The notes under the pieces are model-generated. The model did not search any database, had not been told where the DNA came from, and saw nothing but the letters and a program-made list of their open reading frames with translations. A stretch of DNA of 64,000 bases. It comes from JAMCRM01 sp035561075. GTDB lineage: Bacteria; Acidobacteriota; Terriglobia; Bryobacterales; Bryobacteraceae. The stretch covers positions 62,001 to 126,000 of the forward strand of contig DATMYF010000182.1 of NCBI GenBank assembly GCA_035561075.1, written 5' to 3'. Both the position numbers and the translations under genes were made by a program. Positions within the stretch are counted from its first letter, which is position 1; each line of letters opens with the position of its first letter. Below, one piece after another: positions 1 to 7,965 of this stretch.

Positions 1-1
1 T

Positions 2-676
2 AAGGCGGTTGTGGTTCCGTTTGCTGTTCTTTTTGTCGGATTGGGAACGTACGTGGAGTACATCCGATCGGACGTGATTGAGCTTCCGGACGAGTTTCTG
101 CCCCGCGGGATGTACCTGATCTCTAAGCAGGTGGATGGCGGTATCTCCGGAACCGGAAACACCTCATTAGAGATTACAGCTAAGGCTTTGGTATTCCCGT
201 TCTACAATCGTCTGCTCATCCCGGATTACAATATGCCGGCGGATTCCGCCACTTACACGGCCAAAATCATGGTAGCTCAACCAGCCGTGGAGAGCGGATT
301 CCAACATTACCCGTTTCTCTGGTACACCGATGTGTATCTGGCTGCGGGCCGGCTCGGTTTTTGGCAGGGCCTGGTCTGGGGAGGCATCTTTGGACTCTGG
401 GAGGGCGCAATGGCCGGGCGAGTGATTGTATCCGCGGTATACCTTCCGTGCTTTGCCCGCTCCCTCTACTTGTTCTATCGCGGCGCGGGTGCGCATGTAT
501 TTCACATCGTATCGCGACAATTGTATTTTCATCTGGTGGTACTGCTGCTCGGCGGCTTGTACTTGCACCGGGCATTTCAACGCAGAAAACGCACCCACAC
601 CGTTCGTCGTGCTCCGCTACCCAGTGTCCTGAGCGGTAAATACGTTTACAAAGGCGTTCGACCTTCCCGAGAATGA
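2..676 (+). CDS. Wzy-like polysaccharide polymerase, C-terminal part, 3' end disrupted by IS630
   Basis: The frame is open at the left edge of the window, so the N-terminus is missing. About 195 residues look like the C-terminus of a multi-pass membrane protein. There is a hydrophilic segment, a short YPFLWYTDVYLAAGRLGF stretch followed by hydrophobic segments, and a basic cytoplasmic-looking tail rich in Arg. This resembles O-antigen or oligosaccharide polymerases, where a large periplasmic loop precedes the last membrane spans, but no catalytic motif proves it. The gene ran into an IS630 element at about base 622, so the last 18 codons now read insertion-sequence DNA. The original tail is still present at 1767-1834. 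Downstream neighbours are glycosyltransferases, which supports a polysaccharide role. The family call is tentative. Confidence 0.45.
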   Translation, partial: KAVVVPFAVLFVGLGTYVEYIRSDVIELPDEFLPRGMYLISKQVDGGISGTGNTSLEITAKALVFPFYNRLLIPDYNMPADSATYTAKIMVAQPAVESGFQHYPFLWYTDVYLAAGRLGFWQGLVWGGIFGLWEGAMAGRVIVSAVYLPCFARSLYLFYRGAGAHVFHIVSRQLYFHLVVLLLGGLYLHRAFQRRKRTHTVRRAPLPSVLSGKYVYKGVRPSRE

Positions 677-1709
677 GGTCGGCGCTCGCGGTCCAGATGA
701 ATGGCTTCGGATCGCGATTGCGCTGATCCAGGTAGGCGAGCATGGATTTCTCGAGCGAGCGCACCGCTGTGTGGCTTCCACGCCGGACGCATCGTTCGGT
801 CACTTCGGCAAACAGCCGTTCTACCAAGTTCAGCCAACTCCCACTGGTTGGAGTGAAGTGGACGTGGTATCGCGGATGGCGAGCTAACCAAGCTCGTACC
901 CTGGCAACTTTGTGGGTGCCATAGTTGTCCATCACCAGGTGGACTTCAAAACCGGCCGGCAAATTAGCATCGATGTCGTTAAGGAACCGCAGGAACTCTT
1001 GGTGCCGATGCCGCCGGTAGCAATTGCTTATCGTCACGCCGCTGGCTACATCCATAGCCGCGAACAGCGACGTGACGCCGTGGCGCTCGTAATCGTGTGA
1101 TTGCCGCGCGGGCACACCGGGCGCAAGCGGCAGGATCGGCTGCGTGCGATTCAGAGCCTGTACCTGGCTCTTCTCGTCCACACACAACACAATGGCACGG
1201 TCTGGCGGATTCATGTAAAGCCCCACAATGTCCCGTACCTTTTCGATGAACTGGGGATCCTTGGAGAACTTGAAGTTCTCTACGCGGTGCGGCTGCAATC
1301 CGAAGGCATGCCAGATGCGCACGATCGCATTCTGCGTGAGTCCAGTCTCCGCCGCCATCAATCGAGTGCTCCAATGCGTGCTGTTGGCCGGCATCGTCTC
1401 CAAGGTTTTCGTAATCACTTCTTCAACCTGTGCGTCGGTGATGGTCCGTGGTGCACCACGGCGGGGCTCATCCAATAATCCCTCCAATCGTTGCCGCCGA
1501 AACCGCTCGCGCCATTTGCAAACCGTGGCAGCCGTAATCCCGAGTTGTCTGGCAACTACGCCATTGGGAGTGCCATCCCCACACCCGAGCACAATGCGAG
1601 CACGAATCGCCATAGCTTGAGAGGTCTTGCGGCGGCGAGCCAATGTGGTGAGTTTCTCGACTTCTTCCGCGGTCAAATCGAGCGGCTTGGTTGGACGGCC
1701 AATAGGCAT
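267..1709 (-). CDS. IS630-family transposase, stop codon lost, reads through into the host gene
   Basis: The DDE transposase starts at MPIGRPTKPLDLT. It has an N-terminal helix-turn-helix half (LARRRKTSQAM, then GITAATVCKWRERF) and a catalytic half with VLCVDEKSQ (first Asp), VMDNYGTH (second Asp) and a Glu in the segment LNLVERLFAEV. IS630 elements often borrow their stop codon from the target: the last codon CAC is followed by TAG when TA is duplicated. Here position 622 is C instead of T, so TAG has become TGG. The 362-residue enzyme therefore continues for about 118 extra residues of antisense host sequence down to base 267. The catalytic core is complete, so the protein may still work if the tail is tolerated. 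An upstream ATG at 1736 is less likely, because it would extend the protein beyond its usual start. Confidence 0.85.
   Translation of the reverse strand: MPIGRPTKPLDLTAEEVEKLTTLARRRKTSQAMAIRARIVLGCGDGTPNGVVARQLGITAATVCKWRERFRRQRLEGLLDEPRRGAPRTITDAQVEEVITKTLETMPANSTHWSTRLMAAETGLTQNAIVRIWHAFGLQPHRVENFKFSKDPQFIEKVRDIVGLYMNPPDRAIVLCVDEKSQVQALNRTQPILPLAPGVPARQSHDYERHGVTSLFAAMDVASGVTISNCYRRHRHQEFLRFLNDIDANLPAGFEVHLVMDNYGTHKVARVRAWLARHPRYHVHFTPTSGSWLNLVERLFAEVTERCVRRGSHTAVRSLEKSMLAYLDQRNRDPKPFIWTASADLILGKVERLCKRIYRSGHWVAEHDERCGCVFCVEMPGASTSRRAAVPPDENTIVAIRCEIHAHPRRDRTSRGSGQSTEGIPRIQSLARPLRPPRVQRCLPRPGPAKNRAGPQPDTHRCTRETGNVGIRSPRLVELP
624..642 (+). repeat. IS630 left terminal inverted repeat
   Basis: The 19-base repeat GTGTCCTGAGCGGTAAATA pairs with the complement of 1746-1764 with one mismatch (G against A at the 13th base). 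Confidence 0.85.
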
Positions 1710-1745
1710 ACCCAAGTATGCGCCCGCCCAGATCATTATTTAACT

Positions 1746-1764
1746 TATTTATCGCTCAGGACAC
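1746..1764 (-). repeat. IS630 right terminal inverted repeat
   Basis: Read on the minus strand this is GTGTCCTGAGCGATAAATA, the partner of the left repeat. It is followed by TAG on the plus strand (1765-1767). The TA is the expected target duplication. Confidence 0.85.
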
Positions 1765-1766
1765 TA

Positions 1767-1834
1767 GAACACTGCCCTCCTCGTCTTCGCCACGTCACAT
1801 CGCAAAGACCGCAAGCGTCCGCGTCCGGCGGTGA
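1767..1834 (+). pseudogene. Displaced 3' tail of the Wzy-like gene
   Basis: If the IS630 element and one TA are removed, the frame of the upstream membrane-protein gene continues here for about 22 codons, rich in Ser, Arg and Lys, to a TGA at 1832-1834. A basic cytoplasmic tail fits the end of a membrane protein. This is a reconstruction from the sequence. The fragment has no start of its own. Confidence 0.55.
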
Positions 1835-1891
1835 TAGTAGCCATTATGAATACAGCGGTTCGCGCAACGCGGTAGCCGATTGGCTCAGCCG

Positions 1892-3769
1892 ATGCCTCAC
1901 TCAGAAATTTTTCTGCCGGGGCTTATCTCAACAGCCCTCGCCTGGACGCAGATATTCGCCTGGATCGCGCTTGGATCTCTGTTTCGCAATAAGTGCGACC
2001 CACACTCGGCACCAGCAGTGTTCCTTCTGATTGGGAGTGCGATTACCAGTTTCGTCTACGCAGTGTGCGCCGCCTTCGGCGCACTGCCGCTTGCCATCCT
2101 CTTTGTAGGAGTCCTGCTGGGAATAGGCCTGATTTTCGGAGGCAGGAACGCCTGGCGTACGTTGGCGTGGACCTTTGGTCCGCTCAGGAAAGCTCCCCGA
2201 TGGATTTTCGCACTCGGTACCGCAGCATTCGGATTGTACTGGGCACTCGCAATTTGTCCGCCTCGTGATGCCGATGTAATGCGCTACCACTTGGCACACA
2301 TTCGGCAAATCGTCTTAGAGGCCGATTGGCGTCCCATCCCCGACTATCATTACGCACTGCCTTTCGGGTGGACGTTCAATTATCTCCCGTTCGAACAACT
2401 CGGCCTCCCTCAAGGCGCGCATCTCCTAAACCTCGGCTTGTGGGCGATCGCACTCGCCCTGATCTTTCATACTCTAAGCCGATATTTGCCCCGTCCCGTA
2501 CCCCTGCTCATCACGGGTGTTCTCGTATGCTTTCCGCACTTACTAAAGATGGGTACCACTGCGCATGCCGACGTGTACCTGATTCTCGTCGTGCTCACCG
2601 TGGTACTGCTGGTCACGCGGCCAGTGAACAGTCAACTGCTGGGTTTCGCCGCGTGGATTGGCATGCAGAGCCGTTATCAGGCGATTGGCATCGGATTGGC
2701 GGTTACCGTAGTTGTGCTCCTGCGCCGCCGACACCTGATGCGAGGCTACTTACTTGGGGCAGTTTACGCGGCCGCCCTGAGCTCGCCTTTCTACATCAGC
2801 AATCTGGTCTCTTTCAGTAATCCAGTGTGGCCCCTCATGGTCACCGAGGTCCACACCTATCGGGACTTGATGGCCACAGTCGCAAACGCTGCGCAGACGG
2901 GCTCGTATCGCGTTTTGCCCACAGCCGTGTGGAATCTCCTGACCGAATTCCATACCTTCCCGGTCCCCCTGATGGCGCTGACTCTGTTAGTCATTTCTGC
3001 TTTCAGACGTACGAGGCCAGTTTCGAGGGTGGTATTGCTGCTTGCGGTGATGCTAGCCATATGGGCGGTCACCCAACCCCGCCTGTATGCCCGGTTCAGC
3101 TTGATGCTCGTGCCCATTGTCGCCATAGGCTGGGCCCCTGTGCTCTGTCGATACATTCGCCGACATAAGACACGCCACGTGATCGTCGCGAGCCTCGTTC
3201 TGCTGATGTGCGCGTTTATCGCGACCGATGCAGTCTATTCAGCCGACACGATGCACTACCTCATCACCGGGGACCTGAAAGAGTTTCACGAAGCAACTTG
3301 GTTTTATCAGGTATTTGAGTGGGCTAACCGATCCACGCCCGCAAATGCCCGTTTTCTGGTCGTGGTTGAAAGCGCCCAGAGCTATTACCTCGAGCGTCCT
3401 TACCGCCGGGGGGATCCTTGCTTGAGCGCGGTTGTGAACTGGCCAGCGTTGAGAACGCCGCAGCGGCTGGCAGAGCTTCTTGATGCGGGAGGTTACGAAT
3501 ATCTCATATACCACGACACCGACTGGAGTTCGTGCCCCGGAGGCCGGCAAATGGCCTATCTATTGAAAGGCGCCGTAGACTCAGGAGTGCTGGCGCTGGC
3601 GAAGCAGTTTAAGATCCGGCTAGTTACCCTTCGAATCCGGAATCGCTTCCTGCCTGCTACGGTCCTGGTGTTAAAGAGGAATCACCTGAGCGCCCCCTTT
3701 GTAAACGTTGGCCACTCTGGAAAGGTCTTCACGGGCAACGTCGCTAGCAATATTAGGCTAGCCCCATGA
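1892..3769 (+). CDS. Multi-pass membrane glycosyltransferase-like protein (GT-C type)
   Basis: A protein of about 625 residues with roughly ten hydrophobic segments. The acidic motif in PPRDADVMRYHLAH, placed just after an early membrane segment, resembles the Asp-containing first external loop of GT-C glycosyltransferases that use lipid-linked sugars (GT39/ArnT-like). The C-terminal 170 residues are mostly soluble. An in-frame TTG lies at 1880, but ATG 1892 is preferred. Neither has a strong ribosome-binding site. The stop overlaps the next gene by ATGA, so it is coupled to the decayed glycosyltransferase. Expected role: moving a sugar across or onto a surface glycan. The donor and acceptor cannot be read from the sequence. 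Confidence 0.55.
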   Translation: MPHSEIFLPGLISTALAWTQIFAWIALGSLFRNKCDPHSAPAVFLLIGSAITSFVYAVCAAFGALPLAILFVGVLLGIGLIFGGRNAWRTLAWTFGPLRKAPRWIFALGTAAFGLYWALAICPPRDADVMRYHLAHIRQIVLEADWRPIPDYHYALPFGWTFNYLPFEQLGLPQGAHLLNLGLWAIALALIFHTLSRYLPRPVPLLITGVLVCFPHLLKMGTTAHADVYLILVVLTVVLLVTRPVNSQLLGFAAWIGMQSRYQAIGIGLAVTVVVLLRRRHLMRGYLLGAVYAAALSSPFYISNLVSFSNPVWPLMVTEVHTYRDLMATVANAAQTGSYRVLPTAVWNLLTEFHTFPVPLMALTLLVISAFRRTRPVSRVVLLLAVMLAIWAVTQPRLYARFSLMLVPIVAIGWAPVLCRYIRRHKTRHVIVASLVLLMCAFIATDAVYSADTMHYLITGDLKEFHEATWFYQVFEWANRSTPANARFLVVVESAQSYYLERPYRRGDPCLSAVVNWPALRTPQRLAELLDAGGYEYLIYHDTDWSSCPGGRQMAYLLKGAVDSGVLALAKQFKIRLVTLRIRNRFLPATVLVLKRNHLSAPFVNVGHSGKVFTGNVASNIRLAP

Positions 3770-5250
3770 CACTCTCGATCCTGATGGCCGTTTATGACGA
3801 ACGCACTGTCGTTGAGCGGTGTATCTCGATGGTCCTCGCCGCCCCGCTTCCCGAGAATATGGATCGCGAACTAGTTATCGTGGACGACTGCTCAACCGAT
3901 GGAACTTTCGAACTTCTCGAGCGCCTTGCCCGCTGGCACTCCGAAATCATCCTCCTTCGCCACGACGTGAACCGCGGTAAGGGCGCCGCCGTGCGCACCG
4001 CCATTCAGAAGGCCAACGGCGACTTCTGCCTCGTCCAGGACGCCGACCTAGAATACGACCCCCCCGAGTACCCGCGCCTCCTGCGGCCCTCCTCGTCGGC
4101 CGCGCTGATGCCGTTTTCGGCTCTCGCTATCTCGCGGGCGAGCAGACCCGCGCCCTTCTGTTCTGGCATTCCGTCATGAACAAGACCCTCACCCTGGTCT
4201 CCAATATGTTCTGCAACCTCTACCTTACCGACATGGAGACCTGCTACAAGGTCTTCCGCACGGACCTGCTCAAGAGTATTCCCATCCGCTCCGACCGCTT
4301 CGGCTTCGAACCCGAAATCACCATGAAGTGCGCGAAGCGCAAGCTGCGCATCTACGAGGTGCCCATCAGCTACCACGGCCGCACCTATGAGGAGGGAAAG
4401 AAGATCGGCTGGAAGGACGGCCTCAAAGCGCTCGGCGTCATCCTGAAGTTCTGGCTCATCGACGATCTTTACACCGTCACGTACGGCCGCGGCCTCCTCA
4501 ACAACCTAACCGGCACCCCCCAGTACCTTAACTGGCTGGCGCGCACCGTGCGGCCGTACCTGGGTGACACGTCCTCGAACTTGCCGCCGGCATCGGCAAC
4601 CTGTCCGGAGGCCTCATGGCCCGCCGCTGCTCTATGTCGCCGCCGAAAGCAGCCCCCTGCACCTCCACGCCCTGCGCAACCGCTTCCTCCGCACCCCCAA
4701 CGTCAGGGTGCAGTCCGTGGACCCGGATTCGCCCTCCGACCTCAATACCCTGCGCGACTTCGACACGATTCTCTGCTTCAATGTCCTCGAATACCTGGAC
4801 GACCCCGCTTACACGCTACGCGCCCTGCATGGAACCCTGAAGCCGGGAGGGCTGCTCGTCACCCTGGTCCCGCATAATCCGTCGGTCTATGGCTCCATCG
4901 ACTGCAAGATGGGCCACAAGCCCCGCTTCCTCGCCTCTGGCATGGCCGCCCTGCTCGAGGCGAGCGGCTATCAGGTCGACAAGGTCCTCAAATTCAACCG
5001 CTCCGGAGGACCCACGTGGTGACTCTACAGCAAGGTGCTTGGGCGCAGCCGCATCGATAAAATGACCCTCAAGATCTTCGACAAGACGGTCTGGTTGTGG
5101 AAGCGCATCAACCCAATCCTGCCCACAGGGGGCGCCCTGTCGTTGATCGTCGTCGCGCGAAAAGGCGCCTCGCCCACCCTGGCCAACACGTCAAGGACCC
5201 GCTGCGACGTATCGACAGCTTGCGAGGCGAGGGAAACAGCATGCACCTGA
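3766..5250 (+). pseudogene. Glycosyltransferase family 2 / SAM-methyltransferase fusion, broken by frameshifts and a stop
   Basis: The first part is a GT2 domain of the dolichol-phosphate-mannose-synthase type: SILMAVYDERTVVERC, VIVDDCSTDGTFE and QDADLEYDP (the DxD-like site). It then jumps frame near 4090 to ADAVFGSRYLAGEQTR and continues past MNKTLTLVSNMFCNLYLTD. A second jump near 4570 gives VLELAAGIGNLSGG, the SAM-binding loop of a class I methyltransferase. A third jump near 4627 leads to LLYVAAESS. The frame then runs to TGA at 5020-5022 after GGPTW and continues in the same frame to 5250 with the expected C-terminal end. Each frame jump is explained by one missing base. GT2-methyltransferase fusions of this layout are known in bacteria. 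The gene starts by ATGA overlap with the membrane glycosyltransferase. Confidence 0.75.
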
Positions 5251-7043
5251 GTAAACGGGCAGCCAATAACGAACATGCAGGCAGCAGTTTCCGATTGTTG
5301 CCGCAGTCCGTAGTACGGATACTCTTATTGGTTACAACGGCGACGGCGGCATTACCCGCAGTGCCCGAATTTGCAGTGTTCACCGGCAGCGGCGCATTCC
5401 ACGCTTATCCGGCCTACACGCCCGTAGGGGCGAGTCAGTACGCCGTAAGCGATGATGTCTTGCGTGCAGTTATTACCGATCTGGGGCACGGTCAGTGGAG
5501 ACTTCAACTTACTCCTTTGAAGGAGAACTTGGTGACGGTTTTCTTCCCATGGCAATCGCAGCGTGCGCCGCTGGACAACGACATCGCCAACGATATCTTC
5601 TACTACCCGAATCTACTGGGAAGAACGGAACGAGCCGTCAATCGGAATTCTGATTGGACCTGGTACGGGTCCACATACCCTGGTCCGGCCGCGGCGCCCC
5701 TGGTTGTCATGGCCGATCCTCTTAGCGCCAAAATCATCGCCGCCACAAACTGGCCTCCGAAGACCGTTGCGCCACTCTACGCGGCACAGCGCATGGTGTT
5801 GCGTTATGAGGACGTGGTGCCGGTGACCGACTCCGCCACGTACCAGGCACTGATTGCCGCCGTCACGGGTAACGCCACGGTCGGGAACGTGCCATGGCAG
5901 AAGGCGCTCGATCTCTATAGGTCCTGGCTTGACGCCAGCATGGGCAAGATCACCTATCCCTCCTGGATGTGGGAGGGCCAAGGCATGCTCAATATTCAAC
6001 TTCAGAGCTACCAGACAATTGCCGCGGTTGATAAGGTTTGGCAACCGCTTAAGGATATGTATCCCTGGGTACTGATGTGGGGGCAGATGAGCCCGTACCC
6101 TGGCGGCAGCTGTTGCGGCATCGATCCGGCTACAAATCGGTATTACCCGACGCTACCTCGCATGGATAGCCGCTTCCTGCCATGTCTGCCGCAATGGGTG
6201 CAAAGAATCGTGCGCCAGGGATATCACGCGGGCTTCTATTCCGCACCCTATTCGCACCTGTATGGCAGTAAGCCAAGCGCCCGGTTGGATATGCCAGCAG
6301 ATCTATCCCAATTCGTAGAAGACATCAAGGCCAATCGCAGCTACGGGGTGAACTCCTATTACCTCGATACATTTGCCAGAGAGTATTGGGGTCAGCCGGC
6401 TTCGATCGTAACTGCTTTCAGTGCGGGTGCGCTTCCTAAAGACGCGATGACAGAAGGCATCGTGGACGTCTATCCAGTTCCCGGATTGGTAAGCGGAGCT
6501 CTCGCCGGAGGAGCAAGCTGCGGTGCCCCCTCCAAACTGCCCGAAGCATGCGCAGTAACAACCTTTCCACCGTTTGTGCGGTATCTGCTCAACGACCGCC
6601 TGATCTATTGGGGGGAATCTAACGATGATGGCCAGTTTTGGGGCCTAAGTGCGCCGACGGGATGCGACTACGCGACGTCATGCGCCAACGGAACCTGCCA
6701 TTACGGCGTGGAGCGCCAGATCCTTCTAACGGGAGCGAGGATCGAGTTTCGGCCTGGAAGAGGAAACCCGGTTCTCGATGCGATCATTTCCGAACGCCAG
6801 CGTGTGGGCTGGTGGCGGCGGGAGCCGCGCTACCTTGCCACCTGGGGTCTGACCCTTACCGGGATTCCGAATTCATCGAGGGTCGAAATCAGCCGCTTTG
6901 AGGACATCACCGGAGCAAACCTGCTCGCAATTTCCAACCCTAACATGATCTCTGGATTATCCTTCGAGTTAGACGGGATTCCATATGCGGTACCCGCGCG
7001 CGCGGTTGCGATTGTCGAGGCGGCCGATGTCCTGAAGCAGTAA
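5241..7043 (+). CDS. Secreted protein with a large glycosidase-like domain of unknown function
   Basis: A 600-residue protein starting at ATG 5241, with GAGGG eight bases upstream. An N-terminal hydrophobic segment (about residues 25-42) serves as signal peptide. The rest is one domain with conserved-looking blocks FFPWQSQRAPLDNDI, WPPKTVAPLYAAQRM, VNSYYLDTFAREYWG and WGESNDDGQFWG. Acidic residues in the last two blocks could be catalytic. The pattern suggests a TIM-barrel carbohydrate-active enzyme, possibly related to DUF6259, but I cannot confirm the family. Most positions match the N-terminal 560 residues of the protein at 7966-11238, so the two are paralogues. This copy has no C-terminal modules. 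The reading frame stays open further upstream, over the pseudogene, but that part is not a signal peptide. Confidence 0.72.
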   Translation: MHLSKRAANNEHAGSSFRLLPQSVVRILLLVTTATAALPAVPEFAVFTGSGAFHAYPAYTPVGASQYAVSDDVLRAVITDLGHGQWRLQLTPLKENLVTVFFPWQSQRAPLDNDIANDIFYYPNLLGRTERAVNRNSDWTWYGSTYPGPAAAPLVVMADPLSAKIIAATNWPPKTVAPLYAAQRMVLRYEDVVPVTDSATYQALIAAVTGNATVGNVPWQKALDLYRSWLDASMGKITYPSWMWEGQGMLNIQLQSYQTIAAVDKVWQPLKDMYPWVLMWGQMSPYPGGSCCGIDPATNRYYPTLPRMDSRFLPCLPQWVQRIVRQGYHAGFYSAPYSHLYGSKPSARLDMPADLSQFVEDIKANRSYGVNSYYLDTFAREYWGQPASIVTAFSAGALPKDAMTEGIVDVYPVPGLVSGALAGGASCGAPSKLPEACAVTTFPPFVRYLLNDRLIYWGESNDDGQFWGLSAPTGCDYATSCANGTCHYGVERQILLTGARIEFRPGRGNPVLDAIISERQRVGWWRREPRYLATWGLTLTGIPNSSRVEISRFEDITGANLLAISNPNMISGLSFELDGIPYAVPARAVAIVEAADVLKQ

Positions 7044-7098
7044 CGTTCCATTCTGAACGTGATCGCGAGCGAGTCAGCGCCATCGCGACAAGGAGCTG

Positions 7099-7797
7099 TC
7101 AACGGGACGGTACGGTCCAGGTCCCCACCGCTGCGTAGCCCGCTGTCGCCCCCCCCTTGTCTCTCACAAAAACGTACACGTTCTTGACACCGCGCCACGT
7201 CGAAGAGAACGTAACAGGCAGCGTGACTGCAAGCTGATCGCCTGAACCCTTAGCCGTAGCCGCCGCAACATCGATACTGCACTGGCTATTGCGTTGCGCG
7301 GAACGGCTTCCCAGTATCAGCGCCGGTTGCCAGGCGAGCGTGGAAGGCGTGTTGTCGTACGATAGCCGGATGCTGTTGTCCGCCCGATTGTAATGCAGCC
7401 AGCACGTGTTTGCGCCGTTGGTGTAACCACTGTTGATCATCACGTACGCATCGGTAATGTCCGCATATCCATCGGGGTCGGAGTATCGGAATGTAAAGGT
7501 CTGGCGCAGGCCGGCGCCTTTGGCGGGAAGCAGTTTGCCGAGTCGCGGTGGGTGATTCCCGACCGGCACTGTAGTCGCCGTCGGCGCCGGCCGGCCGGAG
7601 GTTTTCCCAGGCCCCTGACCGGCAGTTTCCGACGCGGCGGTGTAGCGGGCCACATAAACCGTGGAATCCGAGGGTTGGCCTGCACTCTGCGGACGGGCGG
7701 GATAAGGGACAGCCGCGAGCGCAGAGGCCAGGAGAACGCGCCCCGTCGCGCGCGTTAGCGGTAAATTGGACATACACCGTGAAGCTGCCGCTTTCAT
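7099..7797 (-). CDS. Small exported protein with one copy of a Solibacter-type extracellular module
   Basis: A protein of about 232 residues with a hydrophobic export segment (VLLASALAAV), a low-complexity Pro/Ala/Thr linker, and one module of about 150 residues. The module carries DGYADITDAYVMINSGY, NTCWLHYNRADNSIRL, TPSTLAWQP, NSQCSI and a final GTWTVPSR. The two Cys residues (NTCW and SQC) are shared by all copies and may form a disulphide. The same module occurs twice in the neighbouring large protein and ends with the same residues. No catalytic residue stands out, so binding or structural roles are likely. The start is uncertain: ATG 7797 or ATG 7773, and neither has a good ribosome-binding site. 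Confidence 0.65.
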   Translation of the reverse strand: MKAAASRCMSNLPLTRATGRVLLASALAAVPYPARPQSAGQPSDSTVYVARYTAASETAGQGPGKTSGRPAPTATTVPVGNHPPRLGKLLPAKGAGLRQTFTFRYSDPDGYADITDAYVMINSGYTNGANTCWLHYNRADNSIRLSYDNTPSTLAWQPALILGSRSAQRNSQCSIDVAAATAKGSGDQLAVTLPVTFSSTWRGVKNVYVFVRDKGGATAGYAAVGTWTVPSR

Positions 7798-7965
7798 CCT
7801 CATGTAACGAATATAGCGGTGTTGTGCAGAACTAATACACAGTTTTAGCGAACTTCTCGGTGCGATCACGAACCTTTATGGCCGCGAATCCAGCAACGCC
7901 GCGCCGCGGTTGCCCGCGGCGCGCCGTGCGTGGGGAACGCCCCCGGAGGCCGGAAAACATGTGTG

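Larger units (their letters stand above)
622..1766. mobile_element. IS630-family insertion sequence
   Basis: An element of about 1,141 bp lies between terminal inverted repeats that begin GTGTCC and end GGACAC. It carries a single transposase gene on the minus strand. The family inserts at TA and duplicates it. TA is visible at the right end (1765-1766), while the left end has CA (622-623), which is best read as a duplicated TA that has since mutated. The element sits inside the 3' end of the Wzy-like gene. Removing the element and one TA restores a continuous frame into 1767-1834. The element looks recent, because the transposase is intact and the repeats differ at one position. Confidence 0.88.

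Noticed and set aside
5097..5240. Upstream extension of the secreted glycosidase-like protein
   Set aside because: It overlaps the end of the methyltransferase pseudogene in another frame and lacks signal-peptide features. ATG 5241 leads directly into the export signal.
7019..7100. ACGTTC/GAACGT hairpin after the secreted protein gene, considered as a terminator
   Set aside because: The stem is six bases with no T-tract, too weak to call.
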